From: Pseudomonas laurentiana
Lineage (GTDB): Bacteria > Pseudomonadota > Gammaproteobacteria > Pseudomonadales > Pseudomonadaceae
NCBI RefSeq assembly: GCF_014648275.1
Contig: NZ_BMQU01000023.1
Coordinates: 1-64,000, forward strand
Reading direction: 5' to 3'
Length of the DNA stretch: 64,000 bases
Each line of letters starts with the position of its first letter. The first letter of the stretch is position 1. Shown here piece after piece: positions 40,257 through 49,878 of this stretch. Both the position numbers and the translations under genes were made by a program. Under the pieces are notes generated by a model. The model saw only the letters and a program-made list of their open reading frames with translations, had not been told where the DNA came from and searched no databases.

Positions 40257-41033
40257 ATGCCCACAGAAAACCGATACAGCAACACCGAGGTGGCCGGCGG
40301 GCCCCGCGAGCACGAGCTGAAGATTCACACGGTCCCGCTCAATGACCTGCTCAGCGGGGCCAAAACTGGAGAAATCCGTGACTGCTACGACCGGGATTTC
40401 GCCGTGGGCGACACCGTCCTGCTTCGTGAGGTCGCCGAGGACCGCTCCTATACCGGTAGGACCGCACGACGAACCATCACCCATGTCCAAAAACACTATG
40501 GACTGCCTGATCACCTGTGCGTGCTGAGTTATGGGAAGCCAGCCGAGCAGCACCAGGGCGAGCCGGTGGCGCTTCCATCATGCAAAGCCAAGTTGAGCAT
40601 GTCTCACGACTGGGATCAGGGGCACTCCGATGGCTGGAAAGACTGCCTCGAAGAAATTTCCAAACTCGGACCGCTCTACACCCACGCCGATTCTGATTCT
40701 CTCCAGCGCTCTTGGCAGGCGGGCTATGACACTGCGTGGTATGCGAAAAACCCAGCTGAGAAACGAACATCGGTGAATCCCGCCGATGCTGGCGAGCTGG
40801 AGCTTGCTCGCAAGATGCTGCGTAGTGTTCGGCGGCGCGAGGAAAAGTGGGCGCTCCTCTGCGGAGGGCGCAACAACCAGATCGCCACCCTGCGCGCCAA
40901 ACTGGCCGAGCAGGAGCACTCGGCGCGAGAGCTGCTGCGGATCATCGGCATGAGCGTGCAGGGTTCAGCTGCATACAATCGAGCAGTGGTTGCTTTCCAT
41001 GACTCCCTGAACGCCGACACCAAGCCAAATTGA
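40257..41033 (+). CDS. DUF3850/ASCH-like domain protein
   Basis: 258 aa. Residues about 18-90 form an ASCH-type beta barrel (ELKIHTVPLNDLLSGAKTGE, RDFAVGDTVLLREV, RTITHVQKHYGLPDHLCVLS), a fold linked to RNA binding. A second part has a Trp/Asp segment (DWDQGHSDGWKDCLEEISKL), and the end is a coiled coil (NQIATLRAKLAEQEHSAREL). Role in the phage unknown. Confidence 0.72.
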   Translation: MPTENRYSNTEVAGGPREHELKIHTVPLNDLLSGAKTGEIRDCYDRDFAVGDTVLLREVAEDRSYTGRTARRTITHVQKHYGLPDHLCVLSYGKPAEQHQGEPVALPSCKAKLSMSHDWDQGHSDGWKDCLEEISKLGPLYTHADSDSLQRSWQAGYDTAWYAKNPAEKRTSVNPADAGELELARKMLRSVRRREEKWALLCGGRNNQIATLRAKLAEQEHSARELLRIIGMSVQGSAAYNRAVVAFHDSLNADTKPN

Positions 41034-41115
41034 CCAAAGAGTACATTTGTACTCCAACGCGAAATACCCCTCTCCCCTCTATTGAATAGCCGCGATATGG
41101 CGGCCTTGCGTGACG

Positions 41116-41364
41116 CTAATGGCAAGCTACCGGTGCTCGGCGCTGCTCTTTAGTCCACATGTCCTGATCTTTATACGATCCCTTCCTCCATGTCTCGGTA
41201 ACTTGATTGCAGTTTCCATTGATGTTTTCGATAAAAGTCCTTGGATAACCCTTCGGCTCGTCACCAATTCTGAGCCAGTCAGGATTGGTTGAGGTCACTT
41301 TCGAATCATGTGAACTGCAGGCTGAAAGGGCCGCTAGCACAAGCATCAACATAGCTTTTTTCAT
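41116..41364 (-). CDS. Small lipoprotein, antisense in early operon
   Basis: 82 aa. MKKAMLMLVLAALSACSSHD is a signal peptide with LSAC lipobox. Mature part of about 66 residues with two Cys (NINGNCNQVTETWRKGSY and ending VACH). Size and isolation recall Cor-type exclusion lipoproteins of lambdoid phages; sequence similarity is not evident. Confidence 0.7.
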   Translation of the reverse strand: MKKAMLMLVLAALSACSSHDSKVTSTNPDWLRIGDEPKGYPRTFIENINGNCNQVTETWRKGSYKDQDMWTKEQRRAPVACH

Positions 41365-41462
41365 ACGTTTCCTAGATCGCTCGGCAAGTGCGCCGAGGCT
41401 CTATCTTGCCACTTTCCCAATTTATTGACATCCCGGCAGGACTGTCGGGCAAGGATAAAGTC

Positions 41463-41759
41463 ATGCCTCAGAAAAAGTACCAATTAGAGGTTCAGAGCGT
41501 CGGCAGCGACACCTACATCGCAATGAGCAAGGGTCACCACGACCTCGAAGAGTTCATGGTCGCGGCCGTGAGGGAATGCCCGGGTTGGTTCCTGGGCGGC
41601 CCGCAGCACAAATGGTGCAAGACAGTACCGGACCGGTCAGGTGAATTTGATTGCCGGTATGTGTTCGTCGATGAAGGGACGCCAGGCGCCTGGCCGGCCA
41701 CTTACTGCTGGGAGTTCGGCGAGGACTACAAACGCTACAACGCCGAGGCGCAGCGATGA
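41463..41759 (+). CDS. Hypothetical phage protein
   Basis: 98 aa from the ATG at 41463 (AAGGAT upstream). VGSDTYIAMSKGHHDLEEFM and AVRECPGWFLGGPQHKWCKT with three Cys/Trp clusters. Not assigned; overlaps the next gene by 4 nt. Confidence 0.65.
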   Translation: MPQKKYQLEVQSVGSDTYIAMSKGHHDLEEFMVAAVRECPGWFLGGPQHKWCKTVPDRSGEFDCRYVFVDEGTPGAWPATYCWEFGEDYKRYNAEAQR

Positions 41760-42004
41760 CCCGCCTAACCCTCTGCCTCCTGCTGCTGGCCACCGGCGCC
41801 AGCGCAACCGAGAACGTCATCGATGTGCAGCACGACAGCCAGCGCGGTGTGACCTGCTACCTGCTGAATGGGGTCGGCATTAGCTGCATCCCCGACAGCC
41901 AGCTACAGGCCGGCAACGAGCGCCAGTTTTCCCCGCACGAACAAGACACCCCTACCCCTACACAGGCGCCTGCGCTCTGGAATGAAGAGAGGTATTCGCT
42001 GTGA
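41756..42004 (+). CDS. Small secreted protein
   Basis: 82 aa, ATGA overlap. MTRLTLCLLLLATGASATEN is a signal peptide with an ASA cleavage site. The mature part has two Cys (VTCYLLNGVGISCIPDSQ) that may form a disulfide. Not assigned. Confidence 0.65.
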   Translation: MTRLTLCLLLLATGASATENVIDVQHDSQRGVTCYLLNGVGISCIPDSQLQAGNERQFSPHEQDTPTPTQAPALWNEERYSL

Positions 42005-42201
42005 GCAAGCCAGATTGGAAGGACGCCCCGCAATGGGCGGAATGGTTGGCCAGGGACAGCTTCGGCGAGTGGTATTGGTTCCAGGCGTTTCCGGACTGCC
42101 GACAAGTTCTGTGGCTCGCGGACTACGACACCGAGCATACCCTGGCCGGCAAAAGCGCCTCTGGTGTCGACTGGAAGGATTCTCTGGAGAAGCGGCCATG
42201 A
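42001..42201 (+). CDS. Small hypothetical protein
   Basis: 66 aa, GTG start overlapping the previous stop (GTGA). Very rich in Trp and Asp (PDWKDAPQWAEWLARDSFGE, WYWFQAFPD). Not assigned. Confidence 0.6.
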   Translation: MSKPDWKDAPQWAEWLARDSFGEWYWFQAFPDCRQVLWLADYDTEHTLAGKSASGVDWKDSLEKRP

Positions 42202-42596
42202 CAGACCTGATCGAAGTGAAGACAGCCGACCTGACTGGGGCGGCACTGGACTGGATGGTCGCCCAGGTTGAAGCAGTACCCGTTGCCATCGCTGCTCTCC
42301 ACTATGGAACCGACTGGCGGGTCTACAAACCTGACTTTGGCGGGAAGTACTCGCCGTCAACAGATTGGGCAGTGGGTGGCCCGCTGATCGAGAAGCATCA
42401 CATCCAGACCAGCTTTAACGGCAAAGGCTTCCGTACCGCGTCCGGAGAGTATTGGTGTGCCTATGTCTGCAGCGATGCCGGCAAAGAGCAGTTGCCGAGC
42501 GGTGGAGGCGGCACGCCGCTGATCGCCGCATGCCGTGCAATCGTCGCTGCAAAATTTGTCGACATCGCCAAGGTACCGAGGGAGTTGCTGCCATGA
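42198..42596 (+). CDS. NinX-like protein (DUF2591)
   Basis: 132 aa, ATGA overlap. VKTADLTGAALDWMVAQVEA at the start and PSTDWAVGGPLIEKHHIQTS, ASGEYWCAYVCSDAGKEQLP, TPLIAACRAIVAAKFVD match the NinX/DUF2591 family of lambdoid phages, whose function is unknown. Confidence 0.82.
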   Translation: MTDLIEVKTADLTGAALDWMVAQVEAVPVAIAALHYGTDWRVYKPDFGGKYSPSTDWAVGGPLIEKHHIQTSFNGKGFRTASGEYWCAYVCSDAGKEQLPSGGGGTPLIAACRAIVAAKFVDIAKVPRELLP

Positions 42597-43072
42597 GCGC
42601 TGTAGCCAAAGTCCTCGACCCTTGCAGCGCCAGCCGCATGATGTGGTTCGACAAGCAGGACCAGCGCGCACTGTTCGGCGACATCCGCGATGAAGAGCAC
42701 CTGCTCTGCGACGGCCGAGTATTGAAGGTTGAGCCCGATGTGCTGATGGACTTCCGGCATTTGCCGTTCGAGGCCTCGACCTTCCGCTTGGTGGTGTTCG
42801 ACCCGCCTCACCTAACCCGCGCCGGCGTCGACAGCTGGATGCGGGCCAAGTACGGGGTGCTCACCTCCGACTGGCGAGAAGATATTCGCCAAGGCTTCGC
42901 CGAGTGCTTCAGGGTGCTGGAGCCGGAGGGAATCCTAATCTTCAAGTGGAATGAAACACAGGTGCTGGTAAGCGAACTGCTCGCCCTGACCGATGAAAAG
43001 CCGCTGTTTGGCCACAAGTCCGGTAAGCGCGAGAAAACGCACTGGATCACCTTCATGAAGCACCGCGCCTAA
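42593..43072 (+). CDS. SAM-dependent DNA methyltransferase-like protein
   Basis: 159 aa, ATGA overlap. FRLVVFDPPHLTRAG carries DPPH, the DPPY-type motif IV of amino-methyltransferases; GFAECFRVLEPEGILIFKWN is the following strand and helix. The expected SAM loop is reduced. Methylation of adenine or cytosine N4 is inferred from the motif; it might have another substrate. Confidence 0.75.
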   Translation: MSAVAKVLDPCSASRMMWFDKQDQRALFGDIRDEEHLLCDGRVLKVEPDVLMDFRHLPFEASTFRLVVFDPPHLTRAGVDSWMRAKYGVLTSDWREDIRQGFAECFRVLEPEGILIFKWNETQVLVSELLALTDEKPLFGHKSGKREKTHWITFMKHRA

Positions 43073-43124
43073 CCCCTCCCCCTACAACAACTCAAGCCTG
43101 CCGGTAGGCGGGCGAGGATGAGTC

Positions 43125-43454
43125 ATGCCCAATTTCCTGACCCGCCTGTTTCGCCGCAAGGCAAAGCCAAAGCGCCAGGCACCCTCTGCGCCCGCATCAA
43201 CCGGTTACGCCGCTGGCCGCAGCACGGCTGCCGGAAGACCAGACCCAATGCTTGACCCGCTCAACCCCCTGAGCCCGTTCAGTCCTCTGAACCCGGTCAA
43301 CCAGATCGACAGCTACGAGCCACCCCGATCCCATAGCAGTTGCTCAAGCCACAGTTCTGGCGGGCATGACAGCGGCAGCAGCTATTCGTCGAGCGACAGC
43401 TGCAGCTCATCCAGTTCGAGCGATAGCAGTTCAAGCTCCAGCACCGACTACTAA
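43125..43454 (+). CDS. Serine-rich low-complexity phage protein
   Basis: 109 aa. Basic start MPNFLTRLFRRKAKPKRQAP, a Pro/Leu/Asn repeat (LDPLNPLSPFSPLNPVNQ), and a C-terminal third mostly Ser/Asp/Gly. Likely disordered. The TCG/AGC-rich DNA of the tail may be prone to slippage. Not assigned. Confidence 0.6.
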   Translation: MPNFLTRLFRRKAKPKRQAPSAPASTGYAAGRSTAAGRPDPMLDPLNPLSPFSPLNPVNQIDSYEPPRSHSSCSSHSSGGHDSGSSYSSSDSCSSSSSSDSSSSSSTDY

Positions 43455-43499
43455 CCCTCCCCACCTCTGCCGCCATGCGCGGCGTGGAGATATGCACCC

Positions 43500-43901
43500 A
43501 TGGCAAACGCAAGTGCAGCCAGGGTTTCCGCCATCGCCCCGCGATTCATCCGGTTCGGCGAAGCCCCTGGCTACCTCGGCATGTGCCGAGACGAATTCAA
43601 CAAAACAGTAAGACCCCACGTACAGGAGTTTCCAATTGGAAAACAGGGCGTTGCCTTCGACCGGTTAGAGCTGGACGAGTGGGCAGACGCCTATGTGCAG
43701 GCAAAGTCGATTGAAAAAGCATCGGTTCAGGACAACAATCGGCCCCGCAGCGAGCGCCGAGGAGACACCATATGGCGCGAAAAACGATCACCGGTCTCTA
43801 CGAGAAAGGCGGTGTCTGGCAAATCGACAAAGTCTACAGGGGGGAGCGAATTCGAGAGAGCACTGGCACTGGTGACCGGGAAGAAGCAGAGCAGTACCTG
43901 A
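43500..43901 (+). CDS. Putative excisionase/AlpA-like protein
   Basis: 133 aa. APRFIRFGEAPGYLGMCRDE and FPIGKQGVAFDRLELDEWAD form a MerR/excisionase-type winged HTH in the first 65 residues; the rest is basic and overlaps the integrase start by 130 nt in another frame. Position just before integrase supports an Xis role. Confidence 0.72.
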   Translation: MANASAARVSAIAPRFIRFGEAPGYLGMCRDEFNKTVRPHVQEFPIGKQGVAFDRLELDEWADAYVQAKSIEKASVQDNNRPRSERRGDTIWREKRSPVSTRKAVSGKSTKSTGGSEFERALALVTGKKQSST

Positions 43902-44947
43902 TTCACAAGCTGGAGCAGCTTCGGCAGCAGAAGGTTTATGGGGTTCGTCAGGTCAGAACTTGGGAGGAAGCGGCTACGCGCTACCTCCTGGAGTCAAAGG
44001 ACCAGCCATCCATTCACCTGACAGCGCTGTGCATGAAACAGCTTCACCCATTCATCGGGCATCTGCCGCTCACCCATATCGATGATCAGGCGCTTGAACC
44101 GTTCATCAAGGATCGGCAGACGGCGAAGGTCTTGGATGATGGGCGCGTGCAGAAGCCAGTGAGCAACCGGACGATCAACATCGCGATCGAGCGAGCAGTC
44201 AGGGTGTTGACCCTGTGTGCTCGAAAGTGGCGGGATGATGATCGTCGGCCGTGGCTGGATAGCGTGCCAATGCTGAAAAAGCTGGAGGAGAAGAAGTCGA
44301 GCCGAAAGCCCTACCCAATGTCATGGGAAGAGCAGTCGATTCTATTTGGTGAGCTTCCAGGCCACCTGCAGACCATGGCCCTGTTCAAGGTGAACACTGG
44401 GTGTCGGGAGCAGGAGGTATGCAAACTGAGGTGGGATTGGGAGATATCAGTGCCGGAACTGGGTACCAGTGTTTTCCTGATACCTGCTGACTTCGGCGGG
44501 AGGCACGCCCGGTCGGGCGTAAAGAATGGCGACGAACGCCTGGTGGTATTGAACAGCGTGGCCAAGTCGATCATTGAGAAGCAGCGCGGAATCAGCCGGG
44601 AGTGGGTTTTCCCATACAACGGCACCGCAATGCACCGCATGAACGACTCGGCCTGGCGAAAAGCAAGATTGCGCGCGGCAAAGAAATGGCAGGAAGAGAA
44701 CTTGAGGCCCGCGCACCCTGGATTCGCATCATTCAGGGTTCACGACCTCAAGATGACCTTCGGGCGAAGGCTGCGGGCAGCAGGTGTGAGCCATGAAGAT
44801 CGTCAGTCACTTCTCGGTCACAAGAGCGGGAATGTGACAACCCACTACTCGGGGGCCGAGCTCAAGCAACTGATTGATGCAGCCAACCTTGTCGCTAATG
44901 TTGGGCGCAGTACGCCAACGCTTACGATTTTGAGGCATAGAGCATGA
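43772..44947 (+). CDS. int: Tyrosine integrase
   Basis: 391 aa. N-terminal arm-binding strand (KTITGLYEKGGVWQIDKVYR), SAM-like domain, and catalytic domain with Arg in FKVNTGCREQEVCKLRW, HDLKMTFGRRLRAAGV (His and Arg of box II) and GHKSGNVTTHYS with the nucleophilic Tyr. Site is the adjacent tRNA-Pro. The start overlaps the excisionase-like gene. Confidence 0.93.
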   Translation: MARKTITGLYEKGGVWQIDKVYRGERIRESTGTGDREEAEQYLIHKLEQLRQQKVYGVRQVRTWEEAATRYLLESKDQPSIHLTALCMKQLHPFIGHLPLTHIDDQALEPFIKDRQTAKVLDDGRVQKPVSNRTINIAIERAVRVLTLCARKWRDDDRRPWLDSVPMLKKLEEKKSSRKPYPMSWEEQSILFGELPGHLQTMALFKVNTGCREQEVCKLRWDWEISVPELGTSVFLIPADFGGRHARSGVKNGDERLVVLNSVAKSIIEKQRGISREWVFPYNGTAMHRMNDSAWRKARLRAAKKWQEENLRPAHPGFASFRVHDLKMTFGRRLRAAGVSHEDRQSLLGHKSGNVTTHYSGAELKQLIDAANLVANVGRSTPTLTILRHRA

Positions 44948-45453
44948 AAGATAGCTACGTGATTTTCGATATCGGCACCGCAGCCTATCCCGACGCCAAA
45001 TGCAAGATTGACCATGCAGACCTTGAACTGGTTTCGGGGTACAAGTGGGGTATCGCATACATGGGCGGCGCTGGATATAAGCTGGCATATGCGAGGACTC
45101 GAGTCGGTGGGCGCAAAAATGCTCGCTACCTTCGAATGCATCGCCTCATCATGGGAGCTGAGGCGGGAACCGAGGTCGACCACATCAATGGCGACACCTT
45201 GGACAACCGGCGCTGCAACCTACGGGTTGCGACTCGACTTGAACAGAGTCGAAATACTGGCATGCGGAAGAACAACTCCACCGGATTCAAAGGAGTCAGC
45301 TACATAGGTAAATTGGGGAAATTCAGAGCCTACATCGTAGTGAATCGAAAGCAGATCCACTTGGGGTTGTTTCAGAAGGCCGAGGAAGCATCTGCCGCTT
45401 ACGAGAAATCGGCAGCGGAGCTTTTTGGGGAGTTCCACCGGAAAATCGGATGA
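44944..45453 (+). CDS. HNH-AP2 endonuclease beside the attachment site
   Basis: 169 aa, ATGA overlap with integrase. AP2-like and HNH parts: RYLRMHRLIMGAEAGTEVDH, INGDTLDNRRCNLR, then STGFKGVSYIGKLGKFRAYI. It sits between int and attachment site, so it is always carried with the integrase. Possible effect on integration-site choice is speculative. Confidence 0.85.
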   Translation: MKDSYVIFDIGTAAYPDAKCKIDHADLELVSGYKWGIAYMGGAGYKLAYARTRVGGRKNARYLRMHRLIMGAEAGTEVDHINGDTLDNRRCNLRVATRLEQSRNTGMRKNNSTGFKGVSYIGKLGKFRAYIVVNRKQIHLGLFQKAEEASAAYEKSAAELFGEFHRKIG

Positions 45454-45482
45454 TGTCCCGAAAAAGTCCCCACGCATGAAAA

Positions 45483-45506
45483 AGCCCAACCTGTGAAGAT
45501 TGGGCT
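45483..45506 (-). terminator. Terminator of tRNA-Pro
   Basis: AGCCCAA/TTGGGCT stem with a 10-nt loop and TTTTTC on the minus strand, 17 nt past the tRNA CCA. It lies on the prophage side of the junction, so phage DNA may supply it. Confidence 0.75.
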
Positions 45507-45522
45507 AAGTCATTGAATTATA

Positions 45523-45599
45523 TGGTCGGGACGGAGTGATTCGAACACTCGACCCCTTGCACCCCATGCAAGTGCGCTACCGGGCTGCGCTACGCCCCG
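45523..45599 (-). tRNA. tRNA-Pro(GGG), prophage integration site
   Basis: 77 nt with encoded CCA. Acceptor CGGGGCG/CGTCCCG, anticodon stem CTTGC/GCAAG with loop ATGGGGT and anticodon GGG, T loop TTCGAAT. The 3' end faces the integrase, so it almost certainly contains the attachment core and is restored by phage DNA. The exact core needs the other prophage end. Confidence 0.93.
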
Positions 45600-45699
45600 A
45601 CTGGGCTTGAAACCCGTTCTCGATGTTGCTGAGAACGTTGAAGAATTTACCTTAAGCTTTTGAATTTTGGAAGTATTATTTTCCTGATCCTTCGCCGGG

Positions 45700-46056
45700 C
45701 TATTTCTTCAAAACCACCAGTACATCTTCCAACTCGACAATCATCTGCCGAATCAGTTGTTTGTACTGGGTGGTGTCATCCTTGGCTTCATCACCCGACA
45801 AGCGCAGGCGCGCGCCGCCGATGGTGAAACCCTGGTCGTACAACAAGGCGCGAATCTGCCGGATCATCAGCACGTCTTGGCGCTGATAATACCGGCGATT
45901 TCCGCGGCGTTTGACTGGGTTGAGTTGAGGAAATTCCTGCTCCCAATAACGAAGCACGTGCGGTTTTACGGCACACAGCTCGCTGACTTCACCAATGGTG
46001 AAGTAGCGTTTGCCAGGAATCGGCGGAAGCTCGTCGTTATGACTTGGTTCCAGCAT
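45700..46056 (-). CDS. MerR-family regulator
   Basis: 118 aa from the ATG at 46056; a TTG three codons earlier is the alternative. [20 protein letters not shown] and [20 protein letters not shown] are the MerR winged HTH. The short C-terminal part is a coiled coil ([17 protein letters not shown]). It overlaps ihfA and is conserved beside it in Pseudomonas; target unknown. Confidence 0.9.
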   Translation of the reverse strand: MLEPSHNDELPPIPGKRYFTIGEVSELCAVKPHVLRYWEQEFPQLNPVKRRGNRRYYQRQDVLMIRQIRALLYDQGFTIGGARLRLSGDEAKDDTTQYKQLIRQMIVELEDVLVVLKK

Positions 46057-46339
46057 ATGCCTCAACTCGGGCTTTCAACTTCTGCCCTGGACGAAAGGTG
46101 ACGACGCGACGTGCCGTGATCGGGATCTCTTCACCCGTTTTCGGGTTTCGGCCCGGTCGCTGGCGCTTGTCACGCAGGTCAAAATTGCCGAAACCGGACA
46201 ATTTGACCTGCTCGTTGTCTTCAAGAGCGTGCCTGATTTCCTCGAAAAACAGTTCGACCAATTCCTTGGCTTCACGTTTGTTCAGGCCCAGCTCCTCGTA
46301 CAGACGTTCGGCCATTTCAGCTTTCGTCAGAGCACCCAT
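46037..46339 (-). CDS. ihfA: Integration host factor subunit alpha
   Basis: 100 aa, full length. [20 protein letters not shown] start, [20 protein letters not shown] with the DNA-inserting Pro arm, and ending with [23 protein letters not shown] bends DNA and acts in lambda-type integration, so its presence close to the attachment site is notable but is the normal host location. It follows pheT by 3 nt. Confidence 0.98.
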   Translation of the reverse strand: MGALTKAEMAERLYEELGLNKREAKELVELFFEEIRHALEDNEQVKLSGFGNFDLRDKRQRPGRNPKTGEEIPITARRVVTFRPGQKLKARVEAYAGTKS

Positions 46340-46342
46340 ACG

Positions 46343-48718
46343 CTATTTCCTTAACGTGGTGTTCAACCTTTGTTCGAGCGAGGTGAGGATGTTTTGAGTC
46401 GCAGCGTTCACCTCATCGTCATTAAGAGTGCGCGATGGATGCTGCCAGGTCAAGCCGACGGCCAGGCTTTTTCTATCGGGATCAATGCCTTTACCCTGAT
46501 AGACGTCAAACAGCCTGAGGTCTGTGAGCCATTCACCTGCATTTTCACGGATTACCTCGAGCACTGCGCTCGAAGCCACATCACGTCCTGCGATTAAAGC
46601 CAGGTCACGACGCACTTCCGGGAATTTCGACAGTTCATGGAACTTCGGCAGACGACCTTCGACCACATCACCCAGCACCAGCTCGAAGACAAACACCGGA
46701 CGATCCAGACCCAGGTTTTTTGCAAGCTCTGGGTGAATGGCACCCAGGTAGCCCACTTCACGCCCATCACGCTCAATGCGTGCGGTCTGCCCTGGATGCA
46801 GTGCCGGGTGCTTGCCAGCCGCAAAGGTGAAATCACCCAGCGAGCCGGAGAAGCCCAACAGCGCTTCAACGTCAGCCTTCACGTCGAAGAAGTCGATGCT
46901 GTCACGACCATTGGCCCAACCTTCAGGCATGCGGCTACCGCAGACCACACCGGCAAGCATGGGTTGCTGCTGAAGGCCTTCAAGCTGACCAACGAAACGC
47001 TGGCCGCTTTCGAACAGGCGTACGCGATCCTGCTGTCGGTTAAGGTTGTGCTGCAAAGCCTTGACCAGGCCCGGCCACAGGGAGGCACGCATGGCCGCCA
47101 TGTCGCTGGAGATCGGGTTGGCCAGCAGCAGAGGCTCGACGCCAGGGCTGAACAGTTCGAACAGTTTCGGGTCGATAAAGCTGTAGGTGATCGCTTCCTG
47201 ATAACCACGGGCGACCAGCAGGCGACGCAGGGCCGGCAACTCGCCACGCGCCTCGGCACGGGCTTGCGGCGCCAGGCGCGCTTGCGGGTAACGGACCGGC
47301 AAGCGGTTGTAACCGTACAGGCGGGCCAGTTCTTCGATCAGATCGACTTCCAGGCTGATGTCGAAACGGTGGCTAGGCACTTCGACCTGCCACTGCCCTG
47401 CTCCGCCAACGGTTTTCAGACCCAAGGCGTTGAGAAGGCGCTCGACTTCTGCGCTGTCCATCTCCATGCCCAACATCTGGTCGATGCGCTCGGCACGCAG
47501 GGTGATCGGCGCAACGTTCGGCAGGTGTTGCTCGCTGACCGCTTCGATGACCGGACCCGCTTCGCCACCAACGATCTCCAGCAGCAGGCCAGTAGCCCGT
47601 TCAATGGCTTCCTTGGCCAGTTGCGAGTCAACGCCACGCTCGTAGCGGTGCGAAGCGTCGGTGTGCAGGCCGTAGGAACGAGCCTTGCCAGCGACCGAAA
47701 TGGGCTCGAAGAAGGCGCTTTCGAGGAAGATGTCACGGGTCGTTGCCGATACACCGCTATGTTCGCCACCCATCACGCCAGCGATGGCCAGGGCGCGATT
47801 ATGGTCGGCGATGACCAGGGTATCGCTACGCAGTGCCACTTCCTGACCGTCCAGGAGGACCAGCTTCTCGCCTTCCTCAGCCATACGCACACGAATGCCG
47901 CCATTGATCTCAGCCAGATCGAATGCGTGCAGCGGCTGGCCCAGTTCGAGCATTACGTAGTTGGTGATGTCGACCGCAGCGTCGATGCTGCGGACGTCGG
48001 CCCGGCGCAGACGCTCAACCATCCACAACGGGGTCGGACGCGACAGGTCAACGTTACGGATAACACGACCCAGGTAACGCGGACAGGCCGCCGGGGCCAG
48101 CACTTCAACCGAACGCACGTCATCGTGGGCCGGAGCCACTGCAGGCACGGCTGGACGGGTGACAGGCGCGTCATACAGGGCGCCGACTTCGCGGGCCAGG
48201 CCGGCCAGGGACAGGCAGTCACCACGGTTCGGAGTCAGGTCGACCTCGATGCTGGCGTCGTCCAGGTCCAGGTATTCACGAATGTCCTGGCCAACCGGTG
48301 CGTCGGCAGCCAGCTCCAACAGGCCATCGTTTTCTTCGCTGATCTGCAGCTCGGCTGCCGAACACAACATGCCGTTGGACTCGACGCCACGCAGCTTGGC
48401 TTTCTTGATCTTGAAGTCGCCTGGCAGTTCGGCACCGATCATGGCGAATGGGATCTTCAGGCCTGGGCGCACGTTTGGTGCACCGCACACGACCTGGAAG
48501 GTCTCGCTACCGTTGCTGACCTGACACACGCGCAGTTTGTCGGCATCCGGGTGTTGCTCGGTGCTCAGCACTTCGCCTACGACGATACCGCTGAACTGGC
48601 CGGCGGCCGGGGTGACGCTGTCGACCTCGAGGCCCGCCATCGACAGACGAGCAACCAGCTCGTCACGGGATACCTGCGGGTTTACCCAACCGCGCAGCCA
48701 CTTTTCACTGAATTTCAT
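46343..48718 (-). CDS. pheT: Phenylalanyl-tRNA synthetase beta subunit
   Basis: 791 aa, normal length. Domains in order: tRNA-binding EMAP-like domain (about 40-150), B3/B4 editing region (about 210-390), B5 domain (about 400-470), catalytic-like core, and C-terminal FDX-ACB anticodon domain (KFPEVRRDLALIAGRDVASS). Works as an alpha2-beta2 tetramer with PheS. Gene follows pheS by 36 nt. Confidence 0.98.
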   Translation of the reverse strand: MKFSEKWLRGWVNPQVSRDELVARLSMAGLEVDSVTPAAGQFSGIVVGEVLSTEQHPDADKLRVCQVSNGSETFQVVCGAPNVRPGLKIPFAMIGAELPGDFKIKKAKLRGVESNGMLCSAAELQISEENDGLLELAADAPVGQDIREYLDLDDASIEVDLTPNRGDCLSLAGLAREVGALYDAPVTRPAVPAVAPAHDDVRSVEVLAPAACPRYLGRVIRNVDLSRPTPLWMVERLRRADVRSIDAAVDITNYVMLELGQPLHAFDLAEINGGIRVRMAEEGEKLVLLDGQEVALRSDTLVIADHNRALAIAGVMGGEHSGVSATTRDIFLESAFFEPISVAGKARSYGLHTDASHRYERGVDSQLAKEAIERATGLLLEIVGGEAGPVIEAVSEQHLPNVAPITLRAERIDQMLGMEMDSAEVERLLNALGLKTVGGAGQWQVEVPSHRFDISLEVDLIEELARLYGYNRLPVRYPQARLAPQARAEARGELPALRRLLVARGYQEAITYSFIDPKLFELFSPGVEPLLLANPISSDMAAMRASLWPGLVKALQHNLNRQQDRVRLFESGQRFVGQLEGLQQQPMLAGVVCGSRMPEGWANGRDSIDFFDVKADVEALLGFSGSLGDFTFAAGKHPALHPGQTARIERDGREVGYLGAIHPELAKNLGLDRPVFVFELVLGDVVEGRLPKFHELSKFPEVRRDLALIAGRDVASSAVLEVIRENAGEWLTDLRLFDVYQGKGIDPDRKSLAVGLTWQHPSRTLNDDEVNAATQNILTSLEQRLNTTLRK

Positions 48719-48754
48719 TCTGCTCTCCTGAAAGATTCGTTACGGGTGCGCGAC

Positions 48755-49825
<1,071 letters not shown>

Positions 49826-49878
49826 ATGACGTTTAACATTCGCCGCCAACGTCGACGGCGAATGATTGTCGTGGGTAC

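Larger units (their letters stand above)
1..45522. mobile_element. Lambda-type siphovirus prophage (left end outside window)
   Basis: A continuous block of phage genes in lambda order: integrase next to a tRNA, early genes, CI/Cro, O/P, nin, holins, terminase, portal, capsid, tail. Long-tailed, non-contractile morphology is inferred from the tape measure, tail-tube and G/GT-type chaperone genes and the absence of sheath genes. The right boundary is the 3' end of tRNA-Pro; the left attachment site is not in the window. No structural gene is visibly broken, so the element may be intact, but the distal tail and endolysin would lie outside. Confidence 0.95.

Noticed and set aside
43330-43450. Repetitive AGC/TCG tract near the 3' end of the Ser-rich gene as a possible CRISPR or tandem repeat locus
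   Set aside because: No spaced palindromic repeats; it is simple codon repetition of Ser/Asp in an open frame.
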